Shown: positions 47,401 to 57,114, counted from the stretch's first letter. The stretch is DNA of 64,000 nt from DATFRY01 sp963764695 (GCA_963764695.1 CAVXTW010000003.1:806001-870000), one strand, 5' to 3'. Notes: generated by a model from the letters alone, not told the origin. A program made the numbers and translations.

Positions 47401-48237
47401 CGGCTCGCGCCGCTGCTTCTCCATCAGGACGACGATGGGCGGGCCGTAGAACGGCAGCATCCCGGTCAGCGCGCGGTACAGCACGGTCCCGACCGAGTAC
47501 CAGTCGCTGGCCGGCCCGAGCGGCAGCGACGCGCCCTGCTCGGGCGACATGTAATCGACGGTTCCGACGACGCTGTAGTCGTCGGACACGTTGCCGCCCG
47601 GGCGCGACACGTCGGTGATGAGGCCGAAGTCGAGCAGCACCACGCGCCCGTTGCGGTCCACCATCACGTTGGACGGCTTGATGTCGCGGTGCAGCTTGTT
47701 GGCCTGGTGCAGCACCTGAACGCCCTCGGCCAGCTGGCGCAGCGCGTCGCGCAGGCGGTCGTACGACGACAGCGGCGACGGCTCCGGGATGCGCAGGTGC
47801 CACGAGTCGCTCATCGACAGCTCCAGGCCCGGGCTGTCGGTGCGCGTGCTGTACTCGTTGCCGTACGCCGGGCTCTCGTCGATCGGGCTCAGGCCGTCGA
47901 TGTCGAGGATCTGCGGGTTTCCTTCCTCACCGCGCACCCAGGTGATGAAGTCGACCCCCTCGACCAGCTCCATGGTGAAGAACCACTCGTCGCCCGACGA
48001 CACCAGCTCGTGCAGCGCCGCCAGGTTCGGGTGGCTGATGTCGGCCAGGCCGCGGAACTCGCGCTTGAAGCGGTAGAGGGCGGCCGCGTCGCGGTGGCGC
48101 AGGGTCTTGAGCGCGACCGTGCGCGCCCGCTCGCGGTCGTACGCCTGGTAGACCACGCCCATCCCGCCGGCACCGAGCCGTTTGACAACCTCGAACCTTT
48201 CGGTGCCGACAAACTCGCCGTCTGAGCCGGTCGTCAC
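44422..48237 (-). CDS. PknK-like Ser/Thr kinase with AAA ATPase and helical-repeat tail
   Basis: 1271 residues. Kinase domain (about 14-325): GAGGMGVVY, VALKTL, HRDIKPSNVM, LDFGLI, GTVDYMSPEQ. A ~75-residue insertion rich in Ser/Pro/Tyr sits before the catalytic loop. The second part is an AAA/STAND-type ATPase (about 343-700) with TPLVGRSAHAE, P-loop GRSGMGKS and Walker B LVLCIDDVQW. The C-terminal about 550 residues are helical, tetratricopeptide-like. This is the architecture of PknK/MalT-type signal integrators, which are numerous in myxobacteria. Single gene; target unknown. It is convergent with the barrel gene. Confidence 0.9.
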   Translation of the reverse strand: MTTGSDGEFVGTERFEVVKRLGAGGMGVVYQAYDRERARTVALKTLRHRDAAALYRFKREFRGLADISHPNLAALHELVSSGDEWFFTMELVEGVDFITWVRGEEGNPQILDIDGLSPIDESPAYGNEYSTRTDSPGLELSMSDSWHLRIPEPSPLSSYDRLRDALRQLAEGVQVLHQANKLHRDIKPSNVMVDRNGRVVLLDFGLITDVSRPGGNVSDDYSVVGTVDYMSPEQGASLPLGPASDWYSVGTVLYRALTGMLPFYGPPIVVLMEKQRREPEPPVQLLPDTPADLSQLCCDLLRCDPSARPEGNEILRRLGSRAAAPPRRRPTGSRSQDTPLVGRSAHAEVLRDAFGTATREGRAVTVLVHGRSGMGKSILIERTTRELARERAAVVLAGRCYERESVPYKALDSLIDSLSRHLAQLPRHEVDALMPRDVLAVARLFPVLRRVDAVKAAPRRIAAPDPHELRRRGMAALRELLARMADRRPLVLCIDDVQWGDLDSTMLLLDLLRPPEPPALLLVLAYRSEEAETSDSVRHLVEGLRPPGAGAGDMREIVVGALDPDEAREMARTRLQREGTEGDEIAAAIARESRGDPFLIDQLVRFLHAAGEKGGEISFGDVMRVRLGHLGSEARRVLQLIAVSGRRLPQQVAVRAAGLEQDDQVMAVLRAGSLVRTSGAPELGRVECYHDRIREAIVASLSDTQQRECHLALADALETSEQPDTEALAVHLLGGGAVQRGTEYAIEAAQKASAALAFERAAVFYRLAIEALPPEQVARRKLRAALGDALVNAGRGADAAKEYLAAAEGTPAAEALELRRRAGEQLLRCGHVDDGLRALETVLEAGGIKLAPTARRAMWSVVRRRVRARLRGLRYRERDPSQVSAERLTRVDICWSVAVGVGLTDPIRGLDFQTRHLLLALSAGEPYRIARALAVEAGYSSLGGPRRLKRTNKLIGMSREIGDRIDEPHVRGLVAIARGMADYQTGSWAAALNGFEDAASVLRGHCTGVAFEITTALRFAVDALYNLGSLGELCRRVPQYLAEAERRGDLYGATDMRTGLPNIAWLVADDPATARAQCERARKSLSQRLDFYLQHYYELLAQTHIDLYIGDGEAAYQRIVDRWPKLKRSMLLRVQVIRGEALFMRGRAALTAAGAFAEDSDRREVLLREVDRVQRKLDHERLPGAHAQANVLSAGVARLRGDTERAVQLLAQAESRFQTAEMELCAAAVRRRRGELAGGTTGQRLIADSERWMRAETIRDPASMARIIVGS

Positions 48238-48353
48238 GACTCGCCCCTCTCCGCGGCGAACGATTATATGGCACGGCCTTCCGGTTCGCGCCGTTACAGG
48301 CCATCAAAACGCAGACACAGGCCGCGGCCAGGACTCTGGCCGGCCCCGCAGCC

Positions 48354-48866
48354 TCAGATCGGCGGGAAGCAGTAGCCGTTGACCGTCGGGTCGTCCTGGA
48401 CGCAGATGAGGTTGCCCGGGCACTCGCCGAAGTCGAACATCGGCGTGTCGCCGCAGGCCAGGATGCACAGCCAGGTGATGCTCCCCTCCTCCTCGAGCGG
48501 AGCCGCGCAGAACGGGGTGCCCGGGCCGCTGTAACCGTCGCGGCACTTGGCCTGGTTCTCCTTCGGGGGCAGCGGCGGCTCCTCCCCGCCCGGAGGCGCC
48601 GGCGCGGTGGCGCATTCCTTGCTGCAGAAGCCCTCGGTGGCGCCAGTCCGGGTCAGACAGCGCGGCGTGTCCGCTGCGCATTCCACATCGGGGCCGCACG
48701 AGACACCGAGGCCGGCCGACGCCACCGCGGCGTCCGCCTCGCCGCCCCCTCCGCCCCCGCCGTCCGGGACATCGACGCCGCCGTCATCGCCGCCGCCGCC
48801 GCATGCGAGTGCGACCGCCATCACGATGGCGAGCAACGGACCTCCGAGGGCGGACCACGAACGCAT
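48354..48866 (-). CDS. Cys-rich lipoprotein with Gly/Asp spacer
   Basis: 170 residues from ATG 48866, behind GGAGGT. The lipobox (AVALAC) is followed by a Gly-rich run (GGGGDDGG.., later GGGGGGGE) and a Cys-rich globular part with about ten Cys (SCGPDVECAADTPRC, FCSKEC, KCRDGYSGPGTPFC, CILACGDTP, ICVQDDPTVNGYC). Likely a disulfide-stabilised surface protein. No family recognised. Confidence 0.75.
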   Translation of the reverse strand: MRSWSALGGPLLAIVMAVALACGGGGDDGGVDVPDGGGGGGGEADAAVASAGLGVSCGPDVECAADTPRCLTRTGATEGFCSKECATAPAPPGGEEPPLPPKENQAKCRDGYSGPGTPFCAAPLEEEGSITWLCILACGDTPMFDFGECPGNLICVQDDPTVNGYCFPPI

Positions 48867-49020
48867 GAGACCTCCAGCAATTCCCCCGGCGGCGGCCCAG
48901 GATACGTCACGGGCGATCACGGCACCAGCGGAGTGCCATGGGACATGGGAGCGCGCGCCCCGATCACGCCGCAGGGGGCGCGCAACCTGGGGAGCCCGGC
49001 CCCCGGCGCTGGCGGCCGGC

Positions 49021-49596
49021 TCAGGCGCCGAATCGCCGGACCAGCGCGGTCGCGCGCTCGACGAACGCAGCGCGGTGAAACCGGTCGAACTCGGCCCAGG
49101 TACAAAGCGTGTGCGTATCGACGACCCGGTCGACGAACAGAAAGCCGTCCAGGTGGTCGACCTCGTGCTGGTAAGTGCCCGCGCTCAGGCCCTTCACGAC
49201 CATGTCGATCGCCTCGCCGCGGCGATCCCAGGCCCGGACATGCACCTGGGTGCGGCGCGGCACCAGGCCACGCAGGTTCGGGACGCTGAGGCATCCCTCG
49301 TAGTTGTCGAACGTCTCGTCGCCGACAAGCTCGAGCTGCGGATTGACCAGGATGGTCAGCGGGATGTTCGGCTTGTACGGGTAGCGCGGATTGTCGGAGA
49401 CCTCGATGGCGCAGATCCGCACCGGCTCGTGGACCTGGTTGGCGGCCAGGCCCGCGCCACTGGCGTCGCGCATTGTCTCGACGAGGTCGTCGATGAACGC
49501 CTGCATCGCGGGCGAGGCCAGCTCCTCGCGCGAGACCGGTCGCGTCGGCTCGCGCAGGACCGGGTGACCGATGGAGGCGATCTTGCGGATGGCCAT
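49021..49596 (-). CDS. def: Peptide deformylase
   Basis: 191 residues from ATG 49596. The three metal-site motifs are intact: GAGLAANQV (box 1), EGCLSVP with the Cys ligand (box 2), and HEVDHLDG with both His ligands and the catalytic Glu (box 3). It removes the formyl group from nascent proteins using a divalent metal. The upstream sequence contains a three-unit tandem repeat. No fmt gene is nearby. Confidence 0.95.
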   Translation of the reverse strand: MAIRKIASIGHPVLREPTRPVSREELASPAMQAFIDDLVETMRDASGAGLAANQVHEPVRICAIEVSDNPRYPYKPNIPLTILVNPQLELVGDETFDNYEGCLSVPNLRGLVPRRTQVHVRAWDRRGEAIDMVVKGLSAGTYQHEVDHLDGFLFVDRVVDTHTLCTWAEFDRFHRAAFVERATALVRRFGA

Positions 49597-49638
49597 GCGC
49601 GTCGAGCCTACCGCACCGAGGCTGGACTCGCAGTGTCG

Positions 49639-49677
49639 CGCGACAGTGTCCCGCGACAGTGTCCCGCGACAGCGTCC
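49639..49677. repeat. Three tandem 13-base repeats
   Basis: CGCGACAGTGTCC occurs at 49639-49651 and 49652-49664, with a third copy differing by one base at 49665-49677. The unit contains GACA..TGTC, a short inverted repeat. It lies 43-81 bases upstream of the peptide deformylase start, where it could affect its promoter. Three units without spacers exclude a CRISPR array. Confidence 0.6.
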
Positions 49678-49793
49678 CCTCGCGAACAAGGACTCGCCAC
49701 CCCATCCTCCTCGCGGTGTCACCGGCGACTTCCTGCTGTCCGAGGCTGTCCTTTGTGTGCCACCGGGAAAGAGAGTCGCTATCCTTGCTCACC

Positions 49794-50579
49794 TTGACCG
49801 AGCAGGAAGAATCGTTTGGTCCGGCCCGCCCCGATTCGCGCGATCGCGGCAGGCGATTCGTCGCGGCGCTGACCGCGCCGCTGGTCGCGCTGCTCTTTCC
49901 CGACCGCGGTGTCCCGCCGCTGGTCTCCGCCGGCAGGTTCCGCCTGGCCATGGCCATCGTGGTCGGCGCCGCCCTGCTGTCCGCCGCCGCCGTCTCGCTG
50001 CGGGTCGATGTCGGCGCCGCGGTGCGCGCCGAGAACGCGGGCGCCCCGCCGGCGCCCGGCGAGAGCGCCGCGGCCGGCGCCACGCCGCAGGCCGAGGTGA
50101 AGACCGACCGCGAGATCGACGAGGAGATCGCGCAGCGCACCGCGGTCATCCGGGTCAAGCTCGCGCTCTCGGCCGCTCTGGCCACGCCGGGCAAGATCCT
50201 CCTGCTCGCCCTGGCGCTGTTCCTGCTCGGACGCTACGTCGGTGGCAAGCCGACCACGCAGCGCGCGCTGGCAGCCGCCGCGGTCGGTGCCCTGCCGTGG
50301 GCGGTGCGATCGCTGATCAGCGCGGCCGCGGCGCTGCGCCAGCAGGCGATCGGCCCGTCCGATCTCGACTCGCTGGTGGCGGGTAGCCTGGCCAGCGACG
50401 CAGGCCAGTCGATCGTGGCCCGCCTGGCAGCCGGGGTCGATCTGTTCTCGCTTTGGTCGGTCGTGCTTTGCGGCTTCGGCCTCTCGGCTGCATCCGGGAT
50501 CGGCCGGGTCCGGGGCCTGGTCGTGGTGTCGATCGGCTTTGCCCTCCTCCTCATGATCAGCTCGATAGGTGCCCGATGA
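49794..50579 (+). CDS. YIP1-like membrane protein at the head of an exporter operon
   Basis: About 261 residues if TTG 49794 (MTEQEESFGPARPD) is the start; no better start codon precedes the first hydrophobic segment. Five hydrophobic segments (about 18-38, 47-67, 115-140, 155-175, 215-240), and a mid-region with EIDEEIAQRTAVIRVKLAL. The pattern fits YIP1-family inner-membrane proteins, whose bacterial function is unknown. The stop overlaps the start of the adaptor gene (ATGA), so it belongs to the MacAB-like operon. Confidence 0.6.
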   Translation: MTEQEESFGPARPDSRDRGRRFVAALTAPLVALLFPDRGVPPLVSAGRFRLAMAIVVGAALLSAAAVSLRVDVGAAVRAENAGAPPAPGESAAAGATPQAEVKTDREIDEEIAQRTAVIRVKLALSAALATPGKILLLALALFLLGRYVGGKPTTQRALAAAAVGALPWAVRSLISAAAALRQQAIGPSDLDSLVAGSLASDAGQSIVARLAAGVDLFSLWSVVLCGFGLSAASGIGRVRGLVVVSIGFALLLMISSIGAR

Positions 50580-51805
50580 CGATCGCGCGGTGGATCTTCG
50601 CTGGAGCGGTCATCGTCCTCGTGACGGTGATCGCCATCTCGAGTCTGCAACCGCGGGCGGCGCCGCCGGTGTCGATCCACACCGCGAGCGCATCTCGCAC
50701 GTCGATCACGCGCACGGTCAGCGGCGCCGGCAAGCTGGAGCCGGAGCGCAAGATCAACGTCTCGTCCAACATCACCGGCGTGCTGCTCGAGCTCAACGTC
50801 GAGATCGGCTCCGAGGTCAAGAAGGGCCAGGCCATCGGACAGATCGACACGTCGCGCTACAAGGCGCAGTACCAGCAGGCACAGGCCCAGCTGCGCTCGT
50901 CCGAGGCGGACACGCAGCGCGCCCGCGCCAACGTCTCGTACCTCATCAGCGAGGAGAAGCGGGCCCAGCAGCTGGTGGACAGCAAGGTGTCCGGGACCTC
51001 CGAGCTCGACCGGGCGCGCTCGGCGCGCGCGCTGGCCGCCGCCGAGCTCAAGTCGGCCGAGGGCCGGGCGAAGATGGCGAGCGCGGCGCTGTCCGAGGCT
51101 CGCAGCGCGCTCGGCTGGGCGACCTTGACCGCGCCAGCAGCCGGCACGGTGCTCTCGATCAATCACCGGGCGGGCGAGCGCGTGCGCGGCAGCGACTTCG
51201 CCGAGGACGTGATCCTGGTGCTCGGCTCGATCGGCGAGATCGACGTCAAGCTCGAGGTCGGCGAGCAGGACGTCGTCTACATCAAGCCGGGCCAGACCGC
51301 CTCGATCGAGATCGACGCGTTCGGCGAGCATTCCTTCCCCGGCAAGGTGATCGACGCCGGCCGCGACGCCATCGTCAAGAACCAGGGCACCGAGAACGAG
51401 GTCACGACCTTTCCGGTGTGGGTCGCGCTCGACGAGGCGCCGCCGCGCGCCCTGTCCGGCATGAGCGCGCAGGTGACGATCTCGACCGAGACCCGCAAGG
51501 ACGTGGTCGTGGTGCCGATCCAGGCGGTCACCGTGCGACCCTCGGCGGGCGGCAAGGCCGGCGAGGCTCCTGCGGGCAAGAGCAAGCTCGACAAGGTCGT
51601 CTTCGTGGTGGTGGACGGCAAGGCCTCCAAGCGCGTCGTCCAGGTCGGGCTGTCGTCCGACAGTCACGTGGAGATCACGCGCGGACTCGCCCAGGGCGAG
51701 GTGGTTGTCGAGGGCCCGTACCGCACGCTGGCCCGCGAGCTGGAGGACGGCGCCGCAGTGGCGGTCGCGCCCGTCGGTGGTCCGGGAGCCGAGGCCAGGC
51801 CGTGA
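50576..51805 (+). CDS. MacA-like membrane fusion (HlyD) protein
   Basis: 409 residues. One N-terminal membrane anchor (about 6-25), a barrel-sandwich hybrid (GKLEPERKINVSSNITGVL, KKGQAIGQIDTSRY), a long alpha-hairpin with coiled coil (about 95-175), the second half of the lipoyl domain (ATLTAPAAGTVLSINHRAGE) and a beta-barrel (GQTASIEIDAFGEHSFPGKV). It joins the inner-membrane ABC pump to an outer-membrane channel. Overlaps the genes on both sides, giving a strictly coupled operon. Confidence 0.88.
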   Translation: MTIARWIFAGAVIVLVTVIAISSLQPRAAPPVSIHTASASRTSITRTVSGAGKLEPERKINVSSNITGVLLELNVEIGSEVKKGQAIGQIDTSRYKAQYQQAQAQLRSSEADTQRARANVSYLISEEKRAQQLVDSKVSGTSELDRARSARALAAAELKSAEGRAKMASAALSEARSALGWATLTAPAAGTVLSINHRAGERVRGSDFAEDVILVLGSIGEIDVKLEVGEQDVVYIKPGQTASIEIDAFGEHSFPGKVIDAGRDAIVKNQGTENEVTTFPVWVALDEAPPRALSGMSAQVTISTETRKDVVVVPIQAVTVRPSAGGKAGEAPAGKSKLDKVVFVVVDGKASKRVVQVGLSSDSHVEITRGLAQGEVVVEGPYRTLARELEDGAAVAVAPVGGPGAEARP

Positions 51806-52545
51806 GCGCGGGCGCGCCGCTCCTCGAGCTGGCCAGCGTCTCGCGCCTCTACCAGATGGGCAGCGAGACCATCCACGCGCTGCGCGAGGTCAGCTTCCGG
51901 ATCACGGCCGGCGAGTACGTCGGCATCGTCGGCTCGTCCGGTTCCGGCAAGAGCACGCTGCTCAACATCCTCGGCTGCCTCGACACGCCGAGCGGCGGCA
52001 CCTACCGGCTGCGCGGCAAGGACGTGCGCGGCCTGTCCGACGACGCGCTCTCGGATCTGCGCAACCGCGAGATCGGTTTCGTGTTCCAGACCTTCCAGCT
52101 TCTGGCCCGCACCACCGCGCTGGAGAACGTCGAGCTGCCGCTTGTCTATCGCGGCGTGCGGTCGGGCGAACGGCGGAGGCGCGCCCGCGAGGCGCTGGCT
52201 CGCGTCGGATTGAGCCGGCGCATGCGCCACCGGCCCAACGAGCTGTCGGGCGGCCAGCGCCAGCGGGTGGCCATCGCGCGCGCGCTGGTCACCAACCCGT
52301 CGATCCTCCTGGCCGACGAGCCGACCGGCAACCTCGACTCCACCACCGGGCGCGAGATCCTCGACCTGTTCGGCGAGCTGAACGCCGCCGGCAACACTCT
52401 CATCCTGGTGACCCACGAGCCGGCGATCGCGGCCCAGTGCCCGCGCGCGCTGCGCATGTCCGACGGCTCCATCGTCAACGACGGCCCCGGAGCCCAGGTG
52501 GTCGCCGACCTGGTGGTCGCGGCCGCAGCCGGAGCGACGGCGTGA
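51802..52545 (+). CDS. MacB/LolD-type ABC transporter ATPase
   Basis: 247 residues, GTG start in a GTGA overlap. Walker A GSSGSGKST, signature LSGGQRQRVAIARAL, Walker B LLADEPTGNLDS and switch His LVTHEP are all intact, with the YQMGSETIHALREVSF N-terminus of the macrolide/lipoprotein export family. In MacB the ATPase and permease are one chain; here they are separate genes. Confidence 0.92.
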   Translation: MSAGAPLLELASVSRLYQMGSETIHALREVSFRITAGEYVGIVGSSGSGKSTLLNILGCLDTPSGGTYRLRGKDVRGLSDDALSDLRNREIGFVFQTFQLLARTTALENVELPLVYRGVRSGERRRRAREALARVGLSRRMRHRPNELSGGQRQRVAIARALVTNPSILLADEPTGNLDSTTGREILDLFGELNAAGNTLILVTHEPAIAAQCPRALRMSDGSIVNDGPGAQVVADLVVAAAAGATA

Positions 52546-53795
52546 TCCTGGGCGCGGCATGGCGGGGCGGGGGGCGGGTCGCGGTCCAGCTGATCGCCGC
52601 CGCCGGCACCGCGCTGCGCGGCATCGCCGCCAACCGCATGCGCGCGTTCCTCTCCACCGTCGGCATTGCCATCGGGGTGGCCACGCTGATGACCATCTAC
52701 GGCCTGGTGTCGGGCCTGACCAGCTCGTTCACCCGGCAGCTGGCCGCGCTCGGCTCGAGCACGCTTTACGTCAGCAGCCGGCCGTGGGTCATCCGCGGCG
52801 ACTGGTGGCTGTATCGCAACCGCCCGCCGCTGACCCGCGAGGACGTGGAGGCGCTGCGGCGGCGCGGAGACAGGCTGGCCGCGGTGGCCCCGGTGGCGCA
52901 CGGCGCGGCCGAGGCCTCCTACCGCGGCGAGCGCATCGGCATCGTCCAGGTCCAGGGCACCAGCAGCGAGTACATCGACACGTCGACCATCAAGATCGCC
53001 AGCGGGCGCTTCCTGTCTCCGCTCGAGGGGGCAGGCGCCGCCAACGTGGCCGTGATCGGCAGCGAGGTTGCGACACGCCTGTTCAAGGGGGCCAGCCCGC
53101 TGGGCGCGCGCATCTCGCTCGGTCCCCGTCGCTACACCGTGATCGGCACGCTCATGCCGCAGGGCAAGGCGTTCGGCCAGTCGCTCGACAACCTGGCCAT
53201 CATCCCGATCGACACCTTCGGCCGCGTCTACGGCATGCGGCGCGACATGTCGATCGCGGTGGCCGCGCAGCCGGACTCGCTGATGCAGGCAGAGGATCAG
53301 ATCGTCGAGATCCTGCGCCGCCACCGCGGCCTCGCGGCCGAGGAGATGGACACCTTCTCCGTCAACCGCCAGTCGGAGCTGCTCAAGATCTTCAACGAGG
53401 AGACCTCCGCTCTCTTCGGCGTCGCCATCGCGATCGGGCTCATCACGCTCCTCGTCGGCGGCATCGGCGTCATGAACATCATGCTGGTGGCGGTCACCGA
53501 GCGGACCCGCGAGATCGGCGTGCGCCGCGCGCTGGGCGCCCGCCGGCGGACCATCCTGGTCCAGTTCCTGACCGAGGCCGCACTGGTCACCATGGTCGGC
53601 GGCGCCATCGGCACCACCGTCGGTGTGCTGGCGTCGGCGATCATCGACAAGATCGCGCCGGTCAGCGCCGAGCTGTCTCCCGCCGCGATCGTCGGCGCGC
53701 TGGCCTTCTCCGGGCTCATCGGCATCGCCTTCGGCACCTGGCCGGCCTACCGGGCAGCGCACCTCGATCCGATCGAGTCGCTGAGGTACGAGTGA
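52542..53795 (+). CDS. MacB-like ABC permease 1
   Basis: 417 residues, GTG start overlapping the ATPase stop. First membrane helix (RMRAFLSTVGIAIGVATL), a large periplasmic MacB_PCD domain (about 60-270), then three helices with the FtsX-type block GGIGVMNIMLVAVTERTREI and GVRRALGARR. The periplasmic part moves substrates by a mechanotransmission mechanism in MacB (known). It pairs with the second permease or forms homodimers. Confidence 0.9.
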   Translation: MILGAAWRGGGRVAVQLIAAAGTALRGIAANRMRAFLSTVGIAIGVATLMTIYGLVSGLTSSFTRQLAALGSSTLYVSSRPWVIRGDWWLYRNRPPLTREDVEALRRRGDRLAAVAPVAHGAAEASYRGERIGIVQVQGTSSEYIDTSTIKIASGRFLSPLEGAGAANVAVIGSEVATRLFKGASPLGARISLGPRRYTVIGTLMPQGKAFGQSLDNLAIIPIDTFGRVYGMRRDMSIAVAAQPDSLMQAEDQIVEILRRHRGLAAEEMDTFSVNRQSELLKIFNEETSALFGVAIAIGLITLLVGGIGVMNIMLVAVTERTREIGVRRALGARRRTILVQFLTEAALVTMVGGAIGTTVGVLASAIIDKIAPVSAELSPAAIVGALAFSGLIGIAFGTWPAYRAAHLDPIESLRYE

Positions 53796-55027
53796 TGCTG
53801 ATGGCGCTGCTCGACACGCTGCGCTCCGCTGTGCGCGTGCTGGCGGTGCACAAGCTGCGCTCGGTGCTGACCCTGCTCGGCATCGTCATCGGCGTGGTCT
53901 CGGTCATCGCGATGGCGGCGACCATCGAGGGGCTTCGCCGGCAGATCCACCACGACCTGGCCCAGCTGGGCACGGGCGTCTTCCAGGTGCAGAAGCACCC
54001 GAACGGGTTCGGGCCGCGCGATCGGGCGATGATCGAGCGGCGCAAGGACCTCACCCTGCGCGAGGTGGCGCTTCTGCAAGAGAAGTGCACCACGTGCCTG
54101 CGCGTGGGTGGCGAGGCGTGGGAGATCGGCGAGCGCGACGTGCGCACCAGCGAGCGCGCGATCCGCACCATGGTGATGGTGACCGGCGCGACCGGCGCGT
54201 TCTTCGACAACAACGGCTACGCGCTGGCCGTCGGCCGCCTGTTCAGCGAGGGCGAGGCGCTGGCCGGCATCAACGTCGCGGTCATCGGCGCCGACATCGC
54301 GGACCTGCTCTACCCCGGACAGAGCGCCATCGGCCAGTCGATCCGCGTGCGCGGGCGTCGCTTCCAGGTCGTCGGCACCCTGGCCCGACGCGGCCAGCAG
54401 CTCGAGGGGTCGATCGATAACCTCGTGGTGCTGCCGATCGCCGCGTTCATGCCGATCTACGGCACCCGGCGCTCGCTCAACATCACCATCCAGGCGGCCG
54501 ACCCGGAGCGCATCGCCCGCACCCAGGACGAGGTGGTGTCGATCCTGCGCCGCGCGCGCGGCGTGCCTCCCGAGGCGGAGAACGACTTCGAGATGTTCTC
54601 CAACGAGTCGATCCAGGAGACCTTCGACAACCTCACCGCCATCATCGCGGCCGCGTCGGTCGGCATCTGCGCCATCGCGCTGCTCATCGGCGGCATCGGC
54701 GTCATGAACATCATGCTGGTGTCGGTGACCGAGCGGACCAGCGAGATCGGCCTGCGCCGCGCGCTGGGGGCGAGGCGGCGCCGCATCCTGGCCCAGTTCG
54801 TCGTCGAGGCTGTCATGCTGACGAGCATCGGCGGCGCGCTCGGCGTCGCCATCGGCGCCGGCCTGGCCGAGCTCATCCAGATCCTGGTCCACATCCCGAC
54901 CGCGGTCCCGGCCTGGGCGGTGGTGCTGTCGATGCTGTCGGCCGGAGGTGTCGGCCTGGTGTTCGGCATCTACCCGGCGTACCGCGCCTCCCGGCTCGAT
55001 CCGGTCGAGGCCATGCGCCGCGAGTAG
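53795..55027 (+). CDS. MacB-like ABC permease 2
   Basis: 410 residues from ATG 53795 (GTG 53792 is one codon earlier in frame). The same architecture as its neighbour: VLTLLGIVIGVVSVIAM, a periplasmic domain, then GGIGVMNIMLVSVTERTSEI and GLRRALGARR. The periplasmic domain carries a Cys pair (EKCTTCLRVGG) absent from permease 1. Two non-identical permeases with one ATPase suggest a heterodimeric pump. Confidence 0.9.
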   Translation: MLMALLDTLRSAVRVLAVHKLRSVLTLLGIVIGVVSVIAMAATIEGLRRQIHHDLAQLGTGVFQVQKHPNGFGPRDRAMIERRKDLTLREVALLQEKCTTCLRVGGEAWEIGERDVRTSERAIRTMVMVTGATGAFFDNNGYALAVGRLFSEGEALAGINVAVIGADIADLLYPGQSAIGQSIRVRGRRFQVVGTLARRGQQLEGSIDNLVVLPIAAFMPIYGTRRSLNITIQAADPERIARTQDEVVSILRRARGVPPEAENDFEMFSNESIQETFDNLTAIIAAASVGICAIALLIGGIGVMNIMLVSVTERTSEIGLRRALGARRRRILAQFVVEAVMLTSIGGALGVAIGAGLAELIQILVHIPTAVPAWAVVLSMLSAGGVGLVFGIYPAYRASRLDPVEAMRRE

Positions 55028-55055
55028 CCCGGCGTCGAGTGATAGACTGGCCGCC

Positions 55056-56186
55056 ATGGCCAGTCGTCGTCTGCGCGTGTTGATGCTGTTCGGCGGTCGT
55101 TCGGCGGAGCACGATGTGTCGCGCGTGACCGCGGTCGCGGTGGCCCGCGCCCTGGACCCGGCCCGCTACGAGGTCGTGCCGGTGGCGATCACGACCGAGG
55201 GCAAGTGGCTGCTGGCCGGCGAGGCGCGCGCGCTGCTCGAGGGTGCGCGCGACGAGCTTCCGCCCGCCTTCACCATCGAGGGCGCGCCGGTCGACCTGGT
55301 CACGCAGCCGGGCGCCGGCGAGCTGGTCCCGCTGGGCGGCACACAGCTGGGGTCGGCCGACGGGCGCATCGACGTGGTGCTGCCGCTCCTGCACGGTCCC
55401 TACGGCGAGGACGGCACCATCCAGGGCCTGCTCGACACCGTCGGGCTGCCGTACGTGGGCGCCGGCGTGCTCGGCTCCGCGGTCGGCATGGACAAGGTGA
55501 TGATGAAGCGCGCGTTCGTGGCCTGCGGGCTGCCCACCCCGCGCTTCCTGGCGCTGCGCGACGGCGGCGACGTGGCCGGGTTCTGCGCCCGCGTCGAGCG
55601 CGAGCTCGGCCTGCCCTGCTTCGTCAAGCCGGCCAACATGGGCTCGTCGGTGGGCGTGTCCAAGGCGCACGACCGCGCCGAGCTGGAGGCGGCCATCGCC
55701 ATGGCCTTCGCCTACGACGAGTGGCTGCTGGCCGAGGAGGCGGTGAGCGGCCGCGAGATCGAGGTCGCCGTGCTGGGCGACGATCCGCCGGAGGCATCCG
55801 TGGCCGGCGAGGTGGTGCCGGGCGCCGAGTTCTACGACTACGCCGACAAGTACGAGGACGGCCGCGCGGCGCTGCTGGCCCCGGCGCCGCTGAGCGAGGC
55901 CCAGGCCGACGAGGTGCGCGCGCTGGCGGTGCGCGGGTTCGAGGCCTGCCGCTGCGAGGCGATGGCGCGGGTCGACTTCTTCTTCGAGGAGAGCGGACCG
56001 GCGCGCGGATTCATGCTCAACGAGCTCAACACCATTCCGGGCTTCACGCCGATCTCGATGTATCCGCGCCTGTGGCAGGAGTCGGGCCTGTCTTATCCTC
56101 AGCTCATCGACCGCCTGATCGGGCTCGCGCTCGAGCGCCACGACCGCCGCGTGCGCCGCGCCGGCCGCCAGCGCCCGGGCCGGTAG
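55056..56186 (+). CDS. ddl: D-alanine--D-alanine ligase
   Basis: 376 residues. ATP-grasp enzyme that makes D-Ala-D-Ala for peptidoglycan. MLFGGRSAEHDVS opens the protein, then PLLHGPYGEDGTIQGLL, FVKPANMGSSVGVSK (ATP grasp), EVAVLGD, RVDFFF and NELNTIPGFTPISMYP (Mg and substrate site). All motifs are intact. It follows the exporter operon by 28 bases and precedes the ABC-2 genes by 5 bases; cotranscription with the latter is likely. Confidence 0.95.
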   Translation: MASRRLRVLMLFGGRSAEHDVSRVTAVAVARALDPARYEVVPVAITTEGKWLLAGEARALLEGARDELPPAFTIEGAPVDLVTQPGAGELVPLGGTQLGSADGRIDVVLPLLHGPYGEDGTIQGLLDTVGLPYVGAGVLGSAVGMDKVMMKRAFVACGLPTPRFLALRDGGDVAGFCARVERELGLPCFVKPANMGSSVGVSKAHDRAELEAAIAMAFAYDEWLLAEEAVSGREIEVAVLGDDPPEASVAGEVVPGAEFYDYADKYEDGRAALLAPAPLSEAQADEVRALAVRGFEACRCEAMARVDFFFEESGPARGFMLNELNTIPGFTPISMYPRLWQESGLSYPQLIDRLIGLALERHDRRVRRAGRQRPGR

Positions 56187-56191
56187 AAAAT

Positions 56192-57114
<923 letters not shown>

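Noticed and set aside
45745..48225. 826-codon plus-strand frame
   Set aside because: Shadow of the PknK-like kinase; composition is Arg/His/Gln/Ala with no fold signature.
49639..49677. Possible CRISPR array
   Set aside because: Three 13-base units directly in tandem, no spacers and no cas genes.
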